Assembly (NCBI GenBank): GCA_022561485.1
Contig: JADFRD010000002.1
Coordinates: forward strand, 1 to 63,466
Reading direction: 5' to 3'
From: Fidelibacterota bacterium
GTDB taxonomy: Bacteria > Fidelibacterota > Marinisomatia > Marinisomatales > TCS55
Length of the DNA stretch: 63,466 nt
The position numbers and the translations under genes are program-made. Shown in pieces: positions 27,185 to 36,916 of the stretch; position 1 is the first letter of the stretch, and each line of letters starts with the position of its first letter. A model generated the notes under the pieces. That model did no database searches. It was not told where the DNA came from and worked only from the letters and a program-made list of their open reading frames with translations.

Positions 27185-28058
27185 AGGACAATTAGAAGTA
27201 AAAATTGGTTTAGCAGAAATGCTGAAGGGTGGCGTCATCATGGACGTTATGAACCCGGAGCAAGCGCGCATTGCGGAAGATGCAGGTGCGGTGGCTGTGA
27301 TGGCATTGGAACGCATTCCTGCATTAATTCGTGAAGAAGGCGGCATTTCCCGCATGAGCGATCCAAAAATGATTCAAGATATTCAAAAAGAAGTCTCGAT
27401 TCCTGTTATGGCTAAAGTTCGCATTGGGCATTTCGCTGAAGCGCAGATATTAGAAGCTTTAGAAGTGGATTTCATTGATGAGAGTGAAGTACTGACGCCG
27501 GCGGATGAACATAATCATATTTGGAAACATGATTTTAAAATACCATTTGTATGTGGTTGCCGTGATTTGGGAGAAGCTCTGCGTCGTATCGGCGAAGGCG
27601 CTGCCATGATTCGAACGAAAGGTGAAGCCGGTAGCGGCAATATTGTCGAAGCGGTACGTCACATGAGGAAAGTGACAGGGCAAATTAAAGAATTAACCGT
27701 TATGAATCAGGATCTACTGATGGCACGAGCGAAAGAATTAGGCGCACCGTTCAGTTTGGTTCAGCAAGTGGCAAAATTAGGCAAATTGCCTGTACCCAAT
27801 TTTGCAGCCGGCGGAATAGCCACTCCAGCAGACGCGTCTCTTATGATGCAATTAGGTGCAGGAACTGTTTTTGTTGGATCGGGAATTTTTATGAGTGAAG
27901 ATCCATCCCCCAGGGCAAAAGCAATTGTTGAAGCTGTCGCGTACTATGATGATCCGAAAAAATTATCCGAAATTTCTTTTGGGTTGAAGAAAGCCATGGA
28001 CGGATTGGAGATTTCCAAAATACCGGACGAAGAACGCCTTCAGGAAAGAGGTTGGTGA
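27177..28058 (+). CDS. pdxS: Pyridoxal 5'-phosphate synthase subunit PdxS
   Basis: A 293-residue (beta/alpha)8 enzyme that builds PLP from ribose 5-phosphate, glyceraldehyde 3-phosphate and ammonia from Pdx[64 protein letters not shown] (catalytic lysine and phosphate site) and [30 protein letters not shown] are near invariant. ATG at 27177 is chosen over 27159 because it gives the standard MSKGQ start and follows GAGGAAT. An unusual 175 bp repeat-containing gap separates it from pdxT. Confidence 0.96.
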   Translation: MSKGQLEVKIGLAEMLKGGVIMDVMNPEQARIAEDAGAVAVMALERIPALIREEGGISRMSDPKMIQDIQKEVSIPVMAKVRIGHFAEAQILEALEVDFIDESEVLTPADEHNHIWKHDFKIPFVCGCRDLGEALRRIGEGAAMIRTKGEAGSGNIVEAVRHMRKVTGQIKELTVMNQDLLMARAKELGAPFSLVQQVAKLGKLPVPNFAAGGIATPADASLMMQLGAGTVFVGSGIFMSEDPSPRAKAIVEAVAYYDDPKKLSEISFGLKKAMDGLEISKIPDEERLQERGW

Positions 28059-28233
28059 GTGCCTGCCTGCAGGCATGGTGACTGGTATGGTAACTGGTGA
28101 GTGGTAACTGGTGGAGTAGTAACTTTGCGGAAGTCAGCGTTTAGCAGAATAAAAAATTCGTGAAGTTTCCTTACTTATGTGATTATCTTCCAATACTTCC
28201 GCAAAGATTTGATATCATGAATAAAGTGAAAAA
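28059..28233. repeat. pdxS-pdxT intergenic region with inverted repeat
   Basis: CTTTGCGGAAGT at 28123-28134 is the exact reverse complement of 28195-28206, 60 nt apart. The same 12-mer forms the stem of the terminator at 49462. The region also has the palindrome TGCCTGCAGGCA (28064-28075) and repeated GGTAACTGGT (28089 and 28103), a 10-mer also found near 496. It looks like inserted repeat sequence between two genes that are normally adjacent. Confidence 0.65.
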
Positions 28234-28833
28234 ATGAAGATCGGTATCTTAGCGTTACAAGGCGATTATGAAAAGCATACCGGAATCCTGGATGAACTTG
28301 GATTGGATTCTATTTTGGTCCGATACCCTTTTGAATTAATAGATATAGAAGGACTCATTATCCCCGGAGGAGAATCAACCACATTAACCCATTTGATGAA
28401 ACGAATGAATTTTTATAAAGCAATGACTGATTTTGCTAATGAAAAGCCAATCCTCGGTACATGTGCGGGATTGATCATGATGGCAAAAGTGGTGAATCAC
28501 CATCTGGTAAAACCATTGGGGTTGCTTGATATTGAAGTGGATCGCAATGGATACGGTCGACAAATTCATTCATTCACAGAAAATTTGCCTGTTCAGTTGA
28601 ATAATCATATTGAAAAGATACCGGTAACATTTATTCGTGCTCCCAAAATCACAAAGACTGGAGAAGGAGTGGAAATATTGGCAGAATACCATGGAGAAAT
28701 TTGTGCCGTTAAACAGGGTAAGCACATTGGATTAGCATTTCATCCGGAATTAGATGGAGTTTCTATTTTCCATAAATCTGCTTTTATTCCAAATTCTATA
28801 TCTTCCAATAAGGAAAAACCACATGCAGCTTGA
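28234..28833 (+). CDS. pdxT: Pyridoxal 5'-phosphate synthase glutaminase PdxT
   Basis: A 199-residue class I glutamine amidotransferase that supplies ammonia to PdxS. It has IGILALQGDYEKH, IIPGGESTTL, the nucleophile cysteine in LGTCAGLIMMAK, and the His-Glu pair in LAFHPELD. Length is standard. Its end overlaps the dxs start by 11 bases. Confidence 0.94.
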   Translation: MKIGILALQGDYEKHTGILDELGLDSILVRYPFELIDIEGLIIPGGESTTLTHLMKRMNFYKAMTDFANEKPILGTCAGLIMMAKVVNHHLVKPLGLLDIEVDRNGYGRQIHSFTENLPVQLNNHIEKIPVTFIRAPKITKTGEGVEILAEYHGEICAVKQGKHIGLAFHPELDGVSIFHKSAFIPNSISSNKEKPHAA

Positions 28834-30718
28834 ATTACTACCCCACATAAAATCACCACATGATATCAAAGAATTTGATTCATCACGCCTCAAACAATTG
28901 TGTGATGAAATTCGTCAATATACGATTGATGTTGTGACAAAAACCGGTGGACATCTGGCTCCAACATTGGGCGTTGTTGAGTTGACCGTTGCACTTCATT
29001 ATGTCTTTGATACACCTAAAGATAAGTTAATTTGGGATGTGGGACACCAGGGCTATGCCCATAAAATTTTAACCGGTCGCTTTGAAAAGTTTAAAACCAA
29101 CCGTCAGTATAAAGGGTTGAGCGGTTTTTTAAAACGATCCGAAAGTGAATATGATGTTTTTGGCGCCGGACATGCATCAACATCCATTTCAGCGGCATTG
29201 GGAATTGCCGCTGCCAGAGATCACCATGGCGAAGATCATCGTGTTTGTGCGATTATCGGAGATGGTTCCATGACAGGAGGCTTGGCATACGAAGGGCTGA
29301 ATAATGCCGGTCATCTGCGTAAGCAGTTACTCGTTATTTTGAATGACAATGAAATGTCCATCAGTCCCAATGTGGGAGCTATGAGAACTCATTTAACCCA
29401 TATAATTACCAATCCTCTTTATAATCGGGTCCGTGATGAAATCTGGAAATTGACAGGGCAAGTACCCGGCGGTAAAAAGGTTTTACGCTCCTTCCTCAAA
29501 AAAGTGGAAGAGGGATTAAAAAGTATGCTGGTTCCAGGTATCATTTTTGATGAACTTGGCTTTCGTTATTTTGGGCCTATTGATGGCCATGATATAGATG
29601 AATTAATCCATACTCTGAATAATATTAAAGATATCAAAACACCGGTTCTCCTTCATATTGTTACAAAAAAAGGAAAAGGTATGGATGTGGCGGAACAAGA
29701 TCCTGTTAGCTATCATGGTGTAAAAGGAAGTCCCAATCCGAGAGATAATGGCCAAGAGACAACATCTTCATCCATACCGTCTTTTCAAACAGTGTTTGGT
29801 CATTTATCAAGAGAAGTTGCCCGGAACAACGATGAAGTGGTGTGTGTGACTGCAGCTATGCGTGAGGGGACAGGGTTGGTTCCTTATGCAAAAGAATTTC
29901 CGAATCGATTTTATGACGTTGGCATCGCTGAAGGTCATGGGGTAACGTTTGCGGCCGGCCTTGCAGCCGAAGGTATGCGGCCGATCTGCGCTATCTATTC
30001 AACGTTTTTGCAGAGAGCATTTGACCACATTGTTCACGATGTGGCCATCCAGCATTTACCTGTAATCTTCTGCATGGACCGAGCCGGAATCGTCGGCGAA
30101 GATGGTCCCACCCATCACGGAGCTCTGGATATTGCCTATTTGCGTTGCATTCAAGATATGATTGTTACTTCACCTAAAAATGGTAACCAGTTCCGGAATC
30201 TTTTATATACAGCATTAAACTATAAGGATGGTCCATTTGCCATTCGTTATCCAAAAGGCAGTTCATTTAAATTCGATGAACTTGGCCAAGCCGAGTTACT
30301 CCCCCTAGGGAATTGGGAAATTGAAAGACATGGAAAAGATATAGTTATATTAGCAGTGGGTCCATTTGTCTATGATGCGGTTCAAGCGGCGGAAGATCTA
30401 GAATCGCAAGGCATATCGTGTGAAGTGGTGAATTGCCAATTCATCAAACCGATGGATGAATCTTATTTGGAGTTAATTATCGGTAAATTTTCAACAGTTA
30501 TTACGATGGAAGAAGGAGTCATTGCGGGAGGTTTTGGAGATGGAGTCGCTGCCTGGCTGTCAGAGAAAGGATTTGGCGGTGTAGTGAAACGATTGGGATT
30601 ACCGGATGAATTTGTAGAGCATGGACCACGTCCTCTTCTTTTGGAAAAATTAGGTTTAGATAAAAACGGTTTAATAAAAACAGTAAAAAGTCTGGTGTCC
30701 ATAGTCACTGTCTCTTGA
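28823..30718 (+). CDS. dxs: 1-deoxy-D-xylulose-5-phosphate synthase
   Basis: A 631-residue thiamine-diphosphate enzyme that condenses pyruvate and glyceraldehyde 3-phosphate, feeding isoprenoids and thiamine. GDGSMTGGLAYEGLNNAG with NDNEMS is the TPP/Mg site; KTGGHLAPTLGVVELTVALHYVF, YSTFLQRAFDHIVHDVA and DRAGIVGEDGPTHHG are conserved. ATG at 28823 gives the correct N-terminus (MQLELLPHIKSPHDIK); the frame continues upstream inside pdxT. Overlap with pdxT suggests coupling of two cofactor and terpenoid routes. Confidence 0.95.
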   Translation: MQLELLPHIKSPHDIKEFDSSRLKQLCDEIRQYTIDVVTKTGGHLAPTLGVVELTVALHYVFDTPKDKLIWDVGHQGYAHKILTGRFEKFKTNRQYKGLSGFLKRSESEYDVFGAGHASTSISAALGIAAARDHHGEDHRVCAIIGDGSMTGGLAYEGLNNAGHLRKQLLVILNDNEMSISPNVGAMRTHLTHIITNPLYNRVRDEIWKLTGQVPGGKKVLRSFLKKVEEGLKSMLVPGIIFDELGFRYFGPIDGHDIDELIHTLNNIKDIKTPVLLHIVTKKGKGMDVAEQDPVSYHGVKGSPNPRDNGQETTSSSIPSFQTVFGHLSREVARNNDEVVCVTAAMREGTGLVPYAKEFPNRFYDVGIAEGHGVTFAAGLAAEGMRPICAIYSTFLQRAFDHIVHDVAIQHLPVIFCMDRAGIVGEDGPTHHGALDIAYLRCIQDMIVTSPKNGNQFRNLLYTALNYKDGPFAIRYPKGSSFKFDELGQAELLPLGNWEIERHGKDIVILAVGPFVYDAVQAAEDLESQGISCEVVNCQFIKPMDESYLELIIGKFSTVITMEEGVIAGGFGDGVAAWLSEKGFGGVVKRLGLPDEFVEHGPRPLLLEKLGLDKNGLIKTVKSLVSIVTVS

Positions 30719-30725
30719 CAGGAAT

Positions 30726-31170
30726 ATGAATTCCATTACTCTTGCATTATTCGGCTTTATTGTATTTTTCCTGGGCTACAGATTTTACTCAAAATGGTTG
30801 AGTAAACGCATTTATGATCTCCATGAAAATATAACAACACCCGCCCATGAATTCCGCGATGACGTGGACTTCCTACCCACCAACAAACATATTTTATTTG
30901 GTCATCATTATACTTCAATTGCCGGCCGCGTTGACTTTGATGATTTTGACTTTGTATTTATGGCAGCGTAAAAAACCGATTTTTCCATTATTAATTCCCA
31001 TGTTTTTCCTCATGGGAATCACCATCTTTTCATTGGTAATCAAGGCGAAACAGTTTTACGGATCTAATTCCTTTCTATTTGCGTTAGATATAGTTCTAAT
31101 ATGTTTAATTACGTGGATGATAATAGAAGGGTTAATGATCGTTTTTCTTAGGGTAAATAAGAACGAATAA
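30726..31170 (+). pseudogene. cstA: Internally deleted carbon starvation protein CstA gene
   Basis: The first ~67 codons match the CstA N-terminus (GYRFYSKWLSKRIYDL, TPAHEFRDDVDFLPTNKHIL, FGHHYTSIAG). From about 30919 the +1 frame matches the CstA C-terminus (AALTLMILTLYLWQRKK, then LLIPMFFLMGI and MIIEGL), ending at 31170. Roughly 400 central codons of the usual transporter are missing, and the two ends are out of frame at CAATTGCCGGCCGCG, a sequence readable as either end. A deletion followed by decay is the simplest reading. CstA normally imports peptides or pyruvate. Confidence 0.82.
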
Positions 31171-31224
31171 CGTTCCAATATATCTCACTAAAGAGCTAAT
31201 TTACATACTTGTATCTACTACAAA

Positions 31225-32883
31225 ATGAACACACAACTAGACATTTTTAAAGACGCTGAACGTGCGTGGAAAAAAGACGTTAATGAATCACAGACTCGCC
31301 ATTACAGTTTTGATACATTAAGTGGTGAAGCTCTAGATCCACTTTATTATCCAAATGGAGATGAAAATGGATATATGGAAAAGCAAGGATTTCCCGGGCA
31401 GTATCCATTTACTCGAGGCATACATGCCAACATGTATCGCGGTAAACTATGGACAATGCGTCAATTCGCCGGTTTCGGAACACCTGAAGAAACCAATGAA
31501 AGATATCATTATTTATTAAAAAGCGGGCAGACAGGACTTTCGGTAGCCTATGATATGCCCACTCTCATGGGCTATGATCCGGATCATCCCTTTGCAGCGG
31601 GTGAAGTAGGAAAATGCGGGGTCAATGTTGCATCATTGAAAGACATGGAGCGGTTGTTTGTAGGGATCAATTTGGCTGACATTTCGGTATCTCAAACGAT
31701 CAATGGTCCTGCAGTAATTCTGTTGGCATTTTACATCGCAGTAGCCGAAAAACAAGGTGTTCCATTGGAAAATCTTCGCGGAACGCTTCAAAATGATATT
31801 TTGAAAGAATTTATTGCTCAAAAAGAATGGATTTTTCCTCCGGAGCCATCCATGCGCATCATTACAGATATGATGGCATATTGCTTGAATCACATGCCGA
31901 AATTCAACACCATTTCCATCAGTGGTTACCATATCAGAGAAGCAGGTTCAACCGCGGCACAGGAGTTAGCGTTTACACTGGCAGATGGATTTTGTTATGT
32001 AGAATACGCAACGAAAGCCGGTCTGGATATAGATGATTTTGCTCCGCGACTTTCATTTTTCTTTAATTCACATTTAGATTTTTTTGAGGAGATTGCCAAG
32101 TTTCGAGCTGCCCGACGAATCTGGGCAAGACATATGAAAGAAAAATATGGCGCTAAAAATCAAAGATCATGGAAATTACGTTTCCATACACAAACAGCCG
32201 GTTGTTCTTTAACTGCCCAGCAACCGGAGATTAACATTGCCAGAACAGCATTTCAAGCGATGGCAGGAGTGTTAGGCGGTACTCAATCCCTGCATACGAA
32301 TTCCATGGATGAAACACTGGCATTACCATCAAAAAAAGCTGCTGAAATTGCATTGCGTACACAACAGCTTATTGCTTTTGAAACCGGTGTGGCAAACATC
32401 GCAGACCCCTTAGGCGGTTCTTGGTTTATTGAAGAATTAACGGATCGCCTGGAAGAGAAAGCTGAAGAATATTTTGAAAAAATTGATGAGATAGGTGGTG
32501 TTATCCCTGCTATTGAACGGGGATTTTTTCAACGTGAAATTGCTCATTCAGCTTCTGACTACCAGCGAAAAGTGGACAGTAAACAACGGATTGTTGTTGG
32601 TGTGAATGAATTTGTGAAAGAAAATGAAGAAATAGATATTCCTCTTTTGGAAATTGGAGAAGAAGCGGGAGCGCAGCAACTTGAAGCATTAAGTGAATTA
32701 AAAGTGAATAGAGATGAGAATACGGTTCAACAAGCATTATCTGAAATTATGGGTGCTTGCGGGAAGAACCAAAATTTAATGGAACCAATCATTAAAGCAG
32801 CCAAAGCCTATGCGACATTGGGTGAAATTGTCACCTCATTGAAAGCGGAATTCGGCGAATGGCAGGAAGCAGCGGTATTTTAA
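31225..32883 (+). CDS. B12-dependent acyl-CoA mutase large subunit, isobutyryl-CoA-mutase-like
   Basis: A 552-residue TIM-barrel substrate domain of the methylmalonyl-CoA mutase family; the B12-binding domain is not fused, so a separate small subunit must exist elsewhere. Family motifs are clear ([72 protein letters not shown]). Aligned by eye without gaps to Propionibacterium MCM, substrate residues Tyr89 and Arg207 become Phe81 and Gln199. Phe and Gln are the pair known from isobutyryl-CoA mutase (Phe80/Gln198). A branched or linear C4 acyl-CoA is therefore a better guess than methylmalonyl-CoA. Confidence 0.85.
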   Translation: MNTQLDIFKDAERAWKKDVNESQTRHYSFDTLSGEALDPLYYPNGDENGYMEKQGFPGQYPFTRGIHANMYRGKLWTMRQFAGFGTPEETNERYHYLLKSGQTGLSVAYDMPTLMGYDPDHPFAAGEVGKCGVNVASLKDMERLFVGINLADISVSQTINGPAVILLAFYIAVAEKQGVPLENLRGTLQNDILKEFIAQKEWIFPPEPSMRIITDMMAYCLNHMPKFNTISISGYHIREAGSTAAQELAFTLADGFCYVEYATKAGLDIDDFAPRLSFFFNSHLDFFEEIAKFRAARRIWARHMKEKYGAKNQRSWKLRFHTQTAGCSLTAQQPEINIARTAFQAMAGVLGGTQSLHTNSMDETLALPSKKAAEIALRTQQLIAFETGVANIADPLGGSWFIEELTDRLEEKAEEYFEKIDEIGGVIPAIERGFFQREIAHSASDYQRKVDSKQRIVVGVNEFVKENEEIDIPLLEIGEEAGAQQLEALSELKVNRDENTVQQALSEIMGACGKNQNLMEPIIKAAKAYATLGEIVTSLKAEFGEWQEAAVF

Positions 32884-33318
32884 ATGGAATCAAAAAATAA
32901 GTTTTATTTTGCAATAACAGGTGTGGCACTAGTGGTCATTTTTTGGATATGGTATGCATCAACCAATCCGGTGAATGAACAAGCACTGGTTACATTTCTT
33001 TCCGTAGAAGAATTGCTTGACGACGGATATTCTGACCGAGTTCGATTAGGTGGCTTGGTGGAAGATGGATCCATTCAATTAGATAAAAACAATTACATGA
33101 CATGTCAATTTGAATTAAAAGAGGGCGATTATTTACTCCCGGTGCAATATACGGGTATTCGACCGGATTTATTCAAAGACGGAGCAGAAATCATCATAGA
33201 GGGTGTATTCACTAATGGCGTTTTTGAAGCAGATATTTTGCAAACAAAATGCGCTTCAAAATACGAAGGTGATTTGCGAGACGCTAACAGTTATAATTTA
33301 GAAGAAGTGTCCATATGA
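32884..33318 (+). CDS. ccmE: Cytochrome c maturation heme chaperone CcmE, Cys variant
   Basis: A 144-residue protein with an N-terminal membrane anchor (residues 7-25) and an OB-fold domain (VRLGGLVEDGSI, CQFELKEGDYLLPVQYTGIRPDLFKDGAEIIIEGVF). The usual heme-binding His of HxxxY is replaced: TKCASKYEGD gives Cys123 and Tyr127. This is the CxxxY form known from archaea and some sulfate reducers (System I*). It holds heme from CcmC for delivery to CcmF. It starts directly after the mutase stop and overlaps ccmF by ATGA. Confidence 0.9.
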   Translation: MESKNKFYFAITGVALVVIFWIWYASTNPVNEQALVTFLSVEELLDDGYSDRVRLGGLVEDGSIQLDKNNYMTCQFELKEGDYLLPVQYTGIRPDLFKDGAEIIIEGVFTNGVFEADILQTKCASKYEGDLRDANSYNLEEVSI

Positions 33319-35288
33319 TACCTGTAATCGGCGGCCTTGCTCTTAATTTAGCGTTTGGCCTTTCTATTGTCACTATTATACTTCTTTCTTTTCATCTCCG
33401 CACAGGTGACAACCGTTTATACTTTTCCGGACAACGGGCCGCACTTGCAGTTTCTCTCCTCAGTTTCTTTGCTACATTCGTTTTAGCCCAGTTACTTATG
33501 GTGAGCAATTTTGATGTGGATTATGTTGCTCATTACACTAGCCGGGAAACACCAACGATTTATAAAATAACTGCCCTTTGGGCTGGTCAATCAGGATCAC
33601 TTTTGTTTTGGCTTTTTATACTTTCTATATATGCTGTCATTGCCATACTGCAAAATCAGCGGTCGCAACAAAAATTAATGCCATGGGTAATAATTGTTAT
33701 TACAACAGTACAATTGTTTTTTCTTATTTTGGTTAATTTTGTAACCAATCCTTTTATTCCCACTGAAGCAGATTTTGTTGTAGTCAATGGGCTTGGACTG
33801 AATCCTCTCCTTCAAAATGCAACAATGGCTATCCACCCGCCCATGTTGTATTTGGGTTTTGTGGGATTTACAATTCCTTTTGCGTTTTCAATTGCTGCCA
33901 TGGCCAAGAAGGAAATGAACGCATTGTGGATGAAAACCGTTCGCGTTTGGCTTTTGTTTGTTTGGCTGATGTTAAGTATTGGAATCATACTAGGCGGTTG
34001 GTGGGCATACCAGGAATTAGGCTGGGGTGGTTATTGGGCATGGGACCCGGTTGAAAATGCGTCCTTTATGCCTTGGCTTACTGGCACGGCGCTTATGCAT
34101 TCAATTATAATCCAGGAAAAGAAAAATATGTTAAAATTCTGGAACATGATTCTTATTATTATCACGTTTACACTGTGTATCTTTGGCACGTTTTTAACTA
34201 GAAGCGGTATAATGTCTTCTGTCCATTCGTTTACCGCATCATCATTAGGGCCGATTTTTCTCGGATTTGTTTTTTTTATATTAATTGTTTCATTTACCCT
34301 GTTATTCTACCGTAAAACCTTTTTGCGTTCAGAAAAAAGAATTGAATCTTTTACATCAAGAGAAAGTGGGTTTTTATTCAATAATGTTGTTTTTGTTGTC
34401 ATGTGTTTTGCGGTTTTTTGGGGAACATTATTCCCGGTGATATCAGAAGCAGTTCGGGGAACGAAAATAACGGTTGGCGCACCGTTTTTTAACCAAATAA
34501 ATATTCCCATCGGTCTTGTTCTTCTACTATTAACAGGTGTGGGGCCTCTTCTGGTGTGGCGCCGGACGTCTAGGCAAAGTGCTGTCCGTAATTTTATGAT
34601 TCCTGTCTCTGTAGGATTAATGACTGCTTTGATTCTATTTATATTTAACATGCGCGGATATGTGTTGATTTCGTTTACATTATCTTCATTTGTACTGACA
34701 ACAATCTTGATCGAATTTGCAAAAGGCATTCGATCAAGGATGAGATCGCAGCATGAAAATGTGCTTGTTGCCTTTTGGCGCTTGATGCGAAAGAATCGCA
34801 GTCGATATGGGGGGTATATAGTTCACGTAGGGATTGTGCTGATGTTTGTTGGATTTACAGGACATGCTTTTAATAGTGAAAAGGAATTTGGTCTCAAAGT
34901 TGGTGAAAAAGAACATTTAGATAATTATCAATTTGAATTATTACGATTAAGTGAAGAAGAACGCCCAAATCATTATGCCTATATTGCAGACTTGAAATTG
35001 AAAGATAGTGATGGGAAAACCATAACGATACTGCATCCGGAAAAGAGAATATATTTCCATCGGAGTCCTGACCCAAATCGTCGTCAACCCCACAGTGAAC
35101 TGGATATTTATACCTTATTAAATAAAGATATTTATTCAATATTTAACGCTATTGATACAGAAAAGGGAGTGGCATACTTTAAAATAATGATTAATCCTCT
35201 GGTTAATTGGGTGTGGATTGGCGGCTATATTTTTATTTTTGGTACATTGATTGCTCTTTTTCCATCGAAAAAGGAATCGGTTGTATGA
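33315..35288 (+). CDS. ccmF: Cytochrome c heme lyase CcmF
   Basis: A 657-residue polytopic membrane protein that joins heme to apocytochrome c. The WWD domain reads ELGWGGYWAWDPVENASFMPWLTGTA, with periplasmic heme-ligand histidines nearby (MAIHPPMLYLGFVG, LMHSIII, SVHSFTASSLGP). The C-terminal region has a soluble loop and a last membrane helix. Length is typical. It is coupled to the following small gene by ATGA. Confidence 0.95.
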   Translation: MIPVIGGLALNLAFGLSIVTIILLSFHLRTGDNRLYFSGQRAALAVSLLSFFATFVLAQLLMVSNFDVDYVAHYTSRETPTIYKITALWAGQSGSLLFWLFILSIYAVIAILQNQRSQQKLMPWVIIVITTVQLFFLILVNFVTNPFIPTEADFVVVNGLGLNPLLQNATMAIHPPMLYLGFVGFTIPFAFSIAAMAKKEMNALWMKTVRVWLLFVWLMLSIGIILGGWWAYQELGWGGYWAWDPVENASFMPWLTGTALMHSIIIQEKKNMLKFWNMILIIITFTLCIFGTFLTRSGIMSSVHSFTASSLGPIFLGFVFFILIVSFTLLFYRKTFLRSEKRIESFTSRESGFLFNNVVFVVMCFAVFWGTLFPVISEAVRGTKITVGAPFFNQINIPIGLVLLLLTGVGPLLVWRRTSRQSAVRNFMIPVSVGLMTALILFIFNMRGYVLISFTLSSFVLTTILIEFAKGIRSRMRSQHENVLVAFWRLMRKNRSRYGGYIVHVGIVLMFVGFTGHAFNSEKEFGLKVGEKEHLDNYQFELLRLSEEERPNHYAYIADLKLKDSDGKTITILHPEKRIYFHRSPDPNRRQPHSELDIYTLLNKDIYSIFNAIDTEKGVAYFKIMINPLVNWVWIGGYIFIFGTLIALFPSKKESVV

Positions 35289-35554
35289 TGGCTTCTGTTG
35301 TTATTATTCTCGTCTTTATTTTGGTAACAGTGTATATAATGCAGCCATTATTATTGGAAGAAGATATCACAATTGAAGACACTCAGAATACAAAAGACTC
35401 ATTTTTGCAGAGAAAGAAGATTCTTTACAGACAAATAAAAGAATTGGATTTGGATTATCAACTTGGCAATGTGTTGGAACAGGACTACATCAATTCCCGA
35501 AATGAACTAAAAAAAGAAGTTTCTGATATTCTGTCTGTTTTAAACAAAAAATAA
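35285..35554 (+). CDS. Short CcmI-like membrane protein
   Basis: An 89-residue protein: one N-terminal transmembrane helix (residues 3-24) followed by a charged helical stretch (LQRKKILYRQIKELDLDYQLGNVLEQDYINSRNELKKE). This resembles the N-terminal part of CcmI (CycH), which presents apocytochrome to the ligation machinery; the TPR part is absent. ATG at 35285 overlapping the ccmF stop is preferred to the longer frame upstream. No CcmH or CcmG is in the cluster. Confidence 0.7.
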   Translation: MMASVVIILVFILVTVYIMQPLLLEEDITIEDTQNTKDSFLQRKKILYRQIKELDLDYQLGNVLEQDYINSRNELKKEVSDILSVLNKK

Positions 35555-35557
35555 ATA

Positions 35558-36253
35558 TTGAATTCGTTGCTATCTGTTTCTAATATTTTTAAGTCCTTTA
35601 ATTATAAAACAATATTGAATGATATTAGTTTTTCTTTATCACAGGGGGATACCGTTGCTCTAATGGGTAAAAACGGTGTTGGAAAATCCACATTATTAAG
35701 AATAATAGCTAAAATTAGTACACCGGATAAAGGAGATATATATTTTCAAGATAATAATATTCTAAAAAGTAAATCATCCACCAGACAAGGTATATATTAC
35801 TGTGGCCATGCTCCGGGATTATATCCTTCCTTAACTGCTGAAGAAAATTTGCATTATTTTTCCTTATTTCATAAATGCAACCCATCATCGACTCTTATTC
35901 AAACAACATTAAAAGAATATGAGTTATCTGATGCTTTGAATAAACCGGTGAAATTTTATTCCCAAGGAATGATGCAGCGTTTAAAATTAGCATTTATAGA
36001 AATAATTAATTGGAAACTGCTTTTGATTGATGAGCCGTTTAATGGGCTCGATATTTCTGGAAACGATTTTGTGCAGCAAAAAATTTCCTCGTGGCAAAAT
36101 GGTGAACGTGTCATATTGTTTGTAGACCATAACTTGGAGCGTGCTGTTGATATTAGCTCGCGAATATTGCTAATGGATAAGGGAAAAATCGCTGTCGATG
36201 AAAAGTCGACTGAAAACGGTTTATTTGATAAAATCACTCGATTAATGCGTTAA
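35558..36253 (+). CDS. ccmA: Heme exporter ATPase CcmA
   Basis: A 231-residue ABC ATPase. Walker A is GKNGVGKST, the signature region is YSQGMMQRLKLA, Walker B is LLLIDEPFNGLD and the switch histidine lies in FVDHNLE. CcmA with CcmB drives release of holo-CcmE. The likely start is TTG at 35558, three bases after the previous stop. The stop is immediately followed by the ccmB ATG. Confidence 0.92.
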   Translation: MNSLLSVSNIFKSFNYKTILNDISFSLSQGDTVALMGKNGVGKSTLLRIIAKISTPDKGDIYFQDNNILKSKSSTRQGIYYCGHAPGLYPSLTAEENLHYFSLFHKCNPSSTLIQTTLKEYELSDALNKPVKFYSQGMMQRLKLAFIEIINWKLLLIDEPFNGLDISGNDFVQQKISSWQNGERVILFVDHNLERAVDISSRILLMDKGKIAVDEKSTENGLFDKITRLMR

Positions 36254-36916
36254 ATGTTAAGTGTATTAATTAAAAAGGAATTATTTGTCGAATTACGCAA
36301 TAAGGAAGTTGTCTTCTCGATGTTGGCGTTTGGTACATCCGTTTTACTTATTTTTTCATTTTCCTTTAATGGTAATCCCAAAACGATGCATGAAATTGCG
36401 CCGGGATTATTCTGGACTTTGGTGCTGTTAAGTTCTTCATTAGGGTTGCACAGAATGTTTGGACTTGAAAAAGATTTAGATGCTTTTTCTAGTATAATTG
36501 CCAGTCCAATCGATCGAAGTATCATCTTTTTATCAAAATGGATCAGTGGATTTATTTTCTTGTCACTCACAGAATTACTTATTGTTATTCCTTTCTTTCT
36601 TTTTTTAGGGTTATCCAAGCCTATGAGTATTTTGCCGGGTTTAGGTATTGTAATGATCGGTAATTTGGGAATTATAGCCGTAGGCGTTTTAATTTCCGGA
36701 CTGGGAATGCGGGCACGGATGAGCGCCGTTTTATTACCCGTATTGTTATTTCCCTTACTGACTCCCTTGTTGATTTCGTGTGTTAAATCCACGGCGGGGT
36801 GGTTCCATGATAATCCATTTGAATTTTATCAAATTTGGGTAATGATTATGATAACGTATGTTGTAATTTTCGGTCTCGCAGGATTTACTTTATTTGATCA
36901 AATAACAGAAGAATAA
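36254..36916 (+). CDS. ccmB: Heme exporter membrane subunit CcmB
   Basis: A 220-residue membrane protein with about six helices. It starts LSVLIKKELFVELRNKEVVFSMLAFGTSVLLIFSF, then has APGLFWTLVLLSSSLGLHRMFGLEKDLDAFSSIIASPIDRS, both typical for CcmB. A LLPVLLFPLLTPLLI segment follows. It shares one base with ccmC. Confidence 0.93.
   Translation: MLSVLIKKELFVELRNKEVVFSMLAFGTSVLLIFSFSFNGNPKTMHEIAPGLFWTLVLLSSSLGLHRMFGLEKDLDAFSSIIASPIDRSIIFLSKWISGFIFLSLTELLIVIPFFLFLGLSKPMSILPGLGIVMIGNLGIIAVGVLISGLGMRARMSAVLLPVLLFPLLTPLLISCVKSTAGWFHDNPFEFYQIWVMIMITYVVIFGLAGFTLFDQITEE

Noticed and set aside
31225..32883. Truncated mutase, because the B12-binding domain is missing
   Set aside because: Two-subunit mutases of this family normally encode the B12-binding domain as a separate protein; the catalytic domain here is complete.
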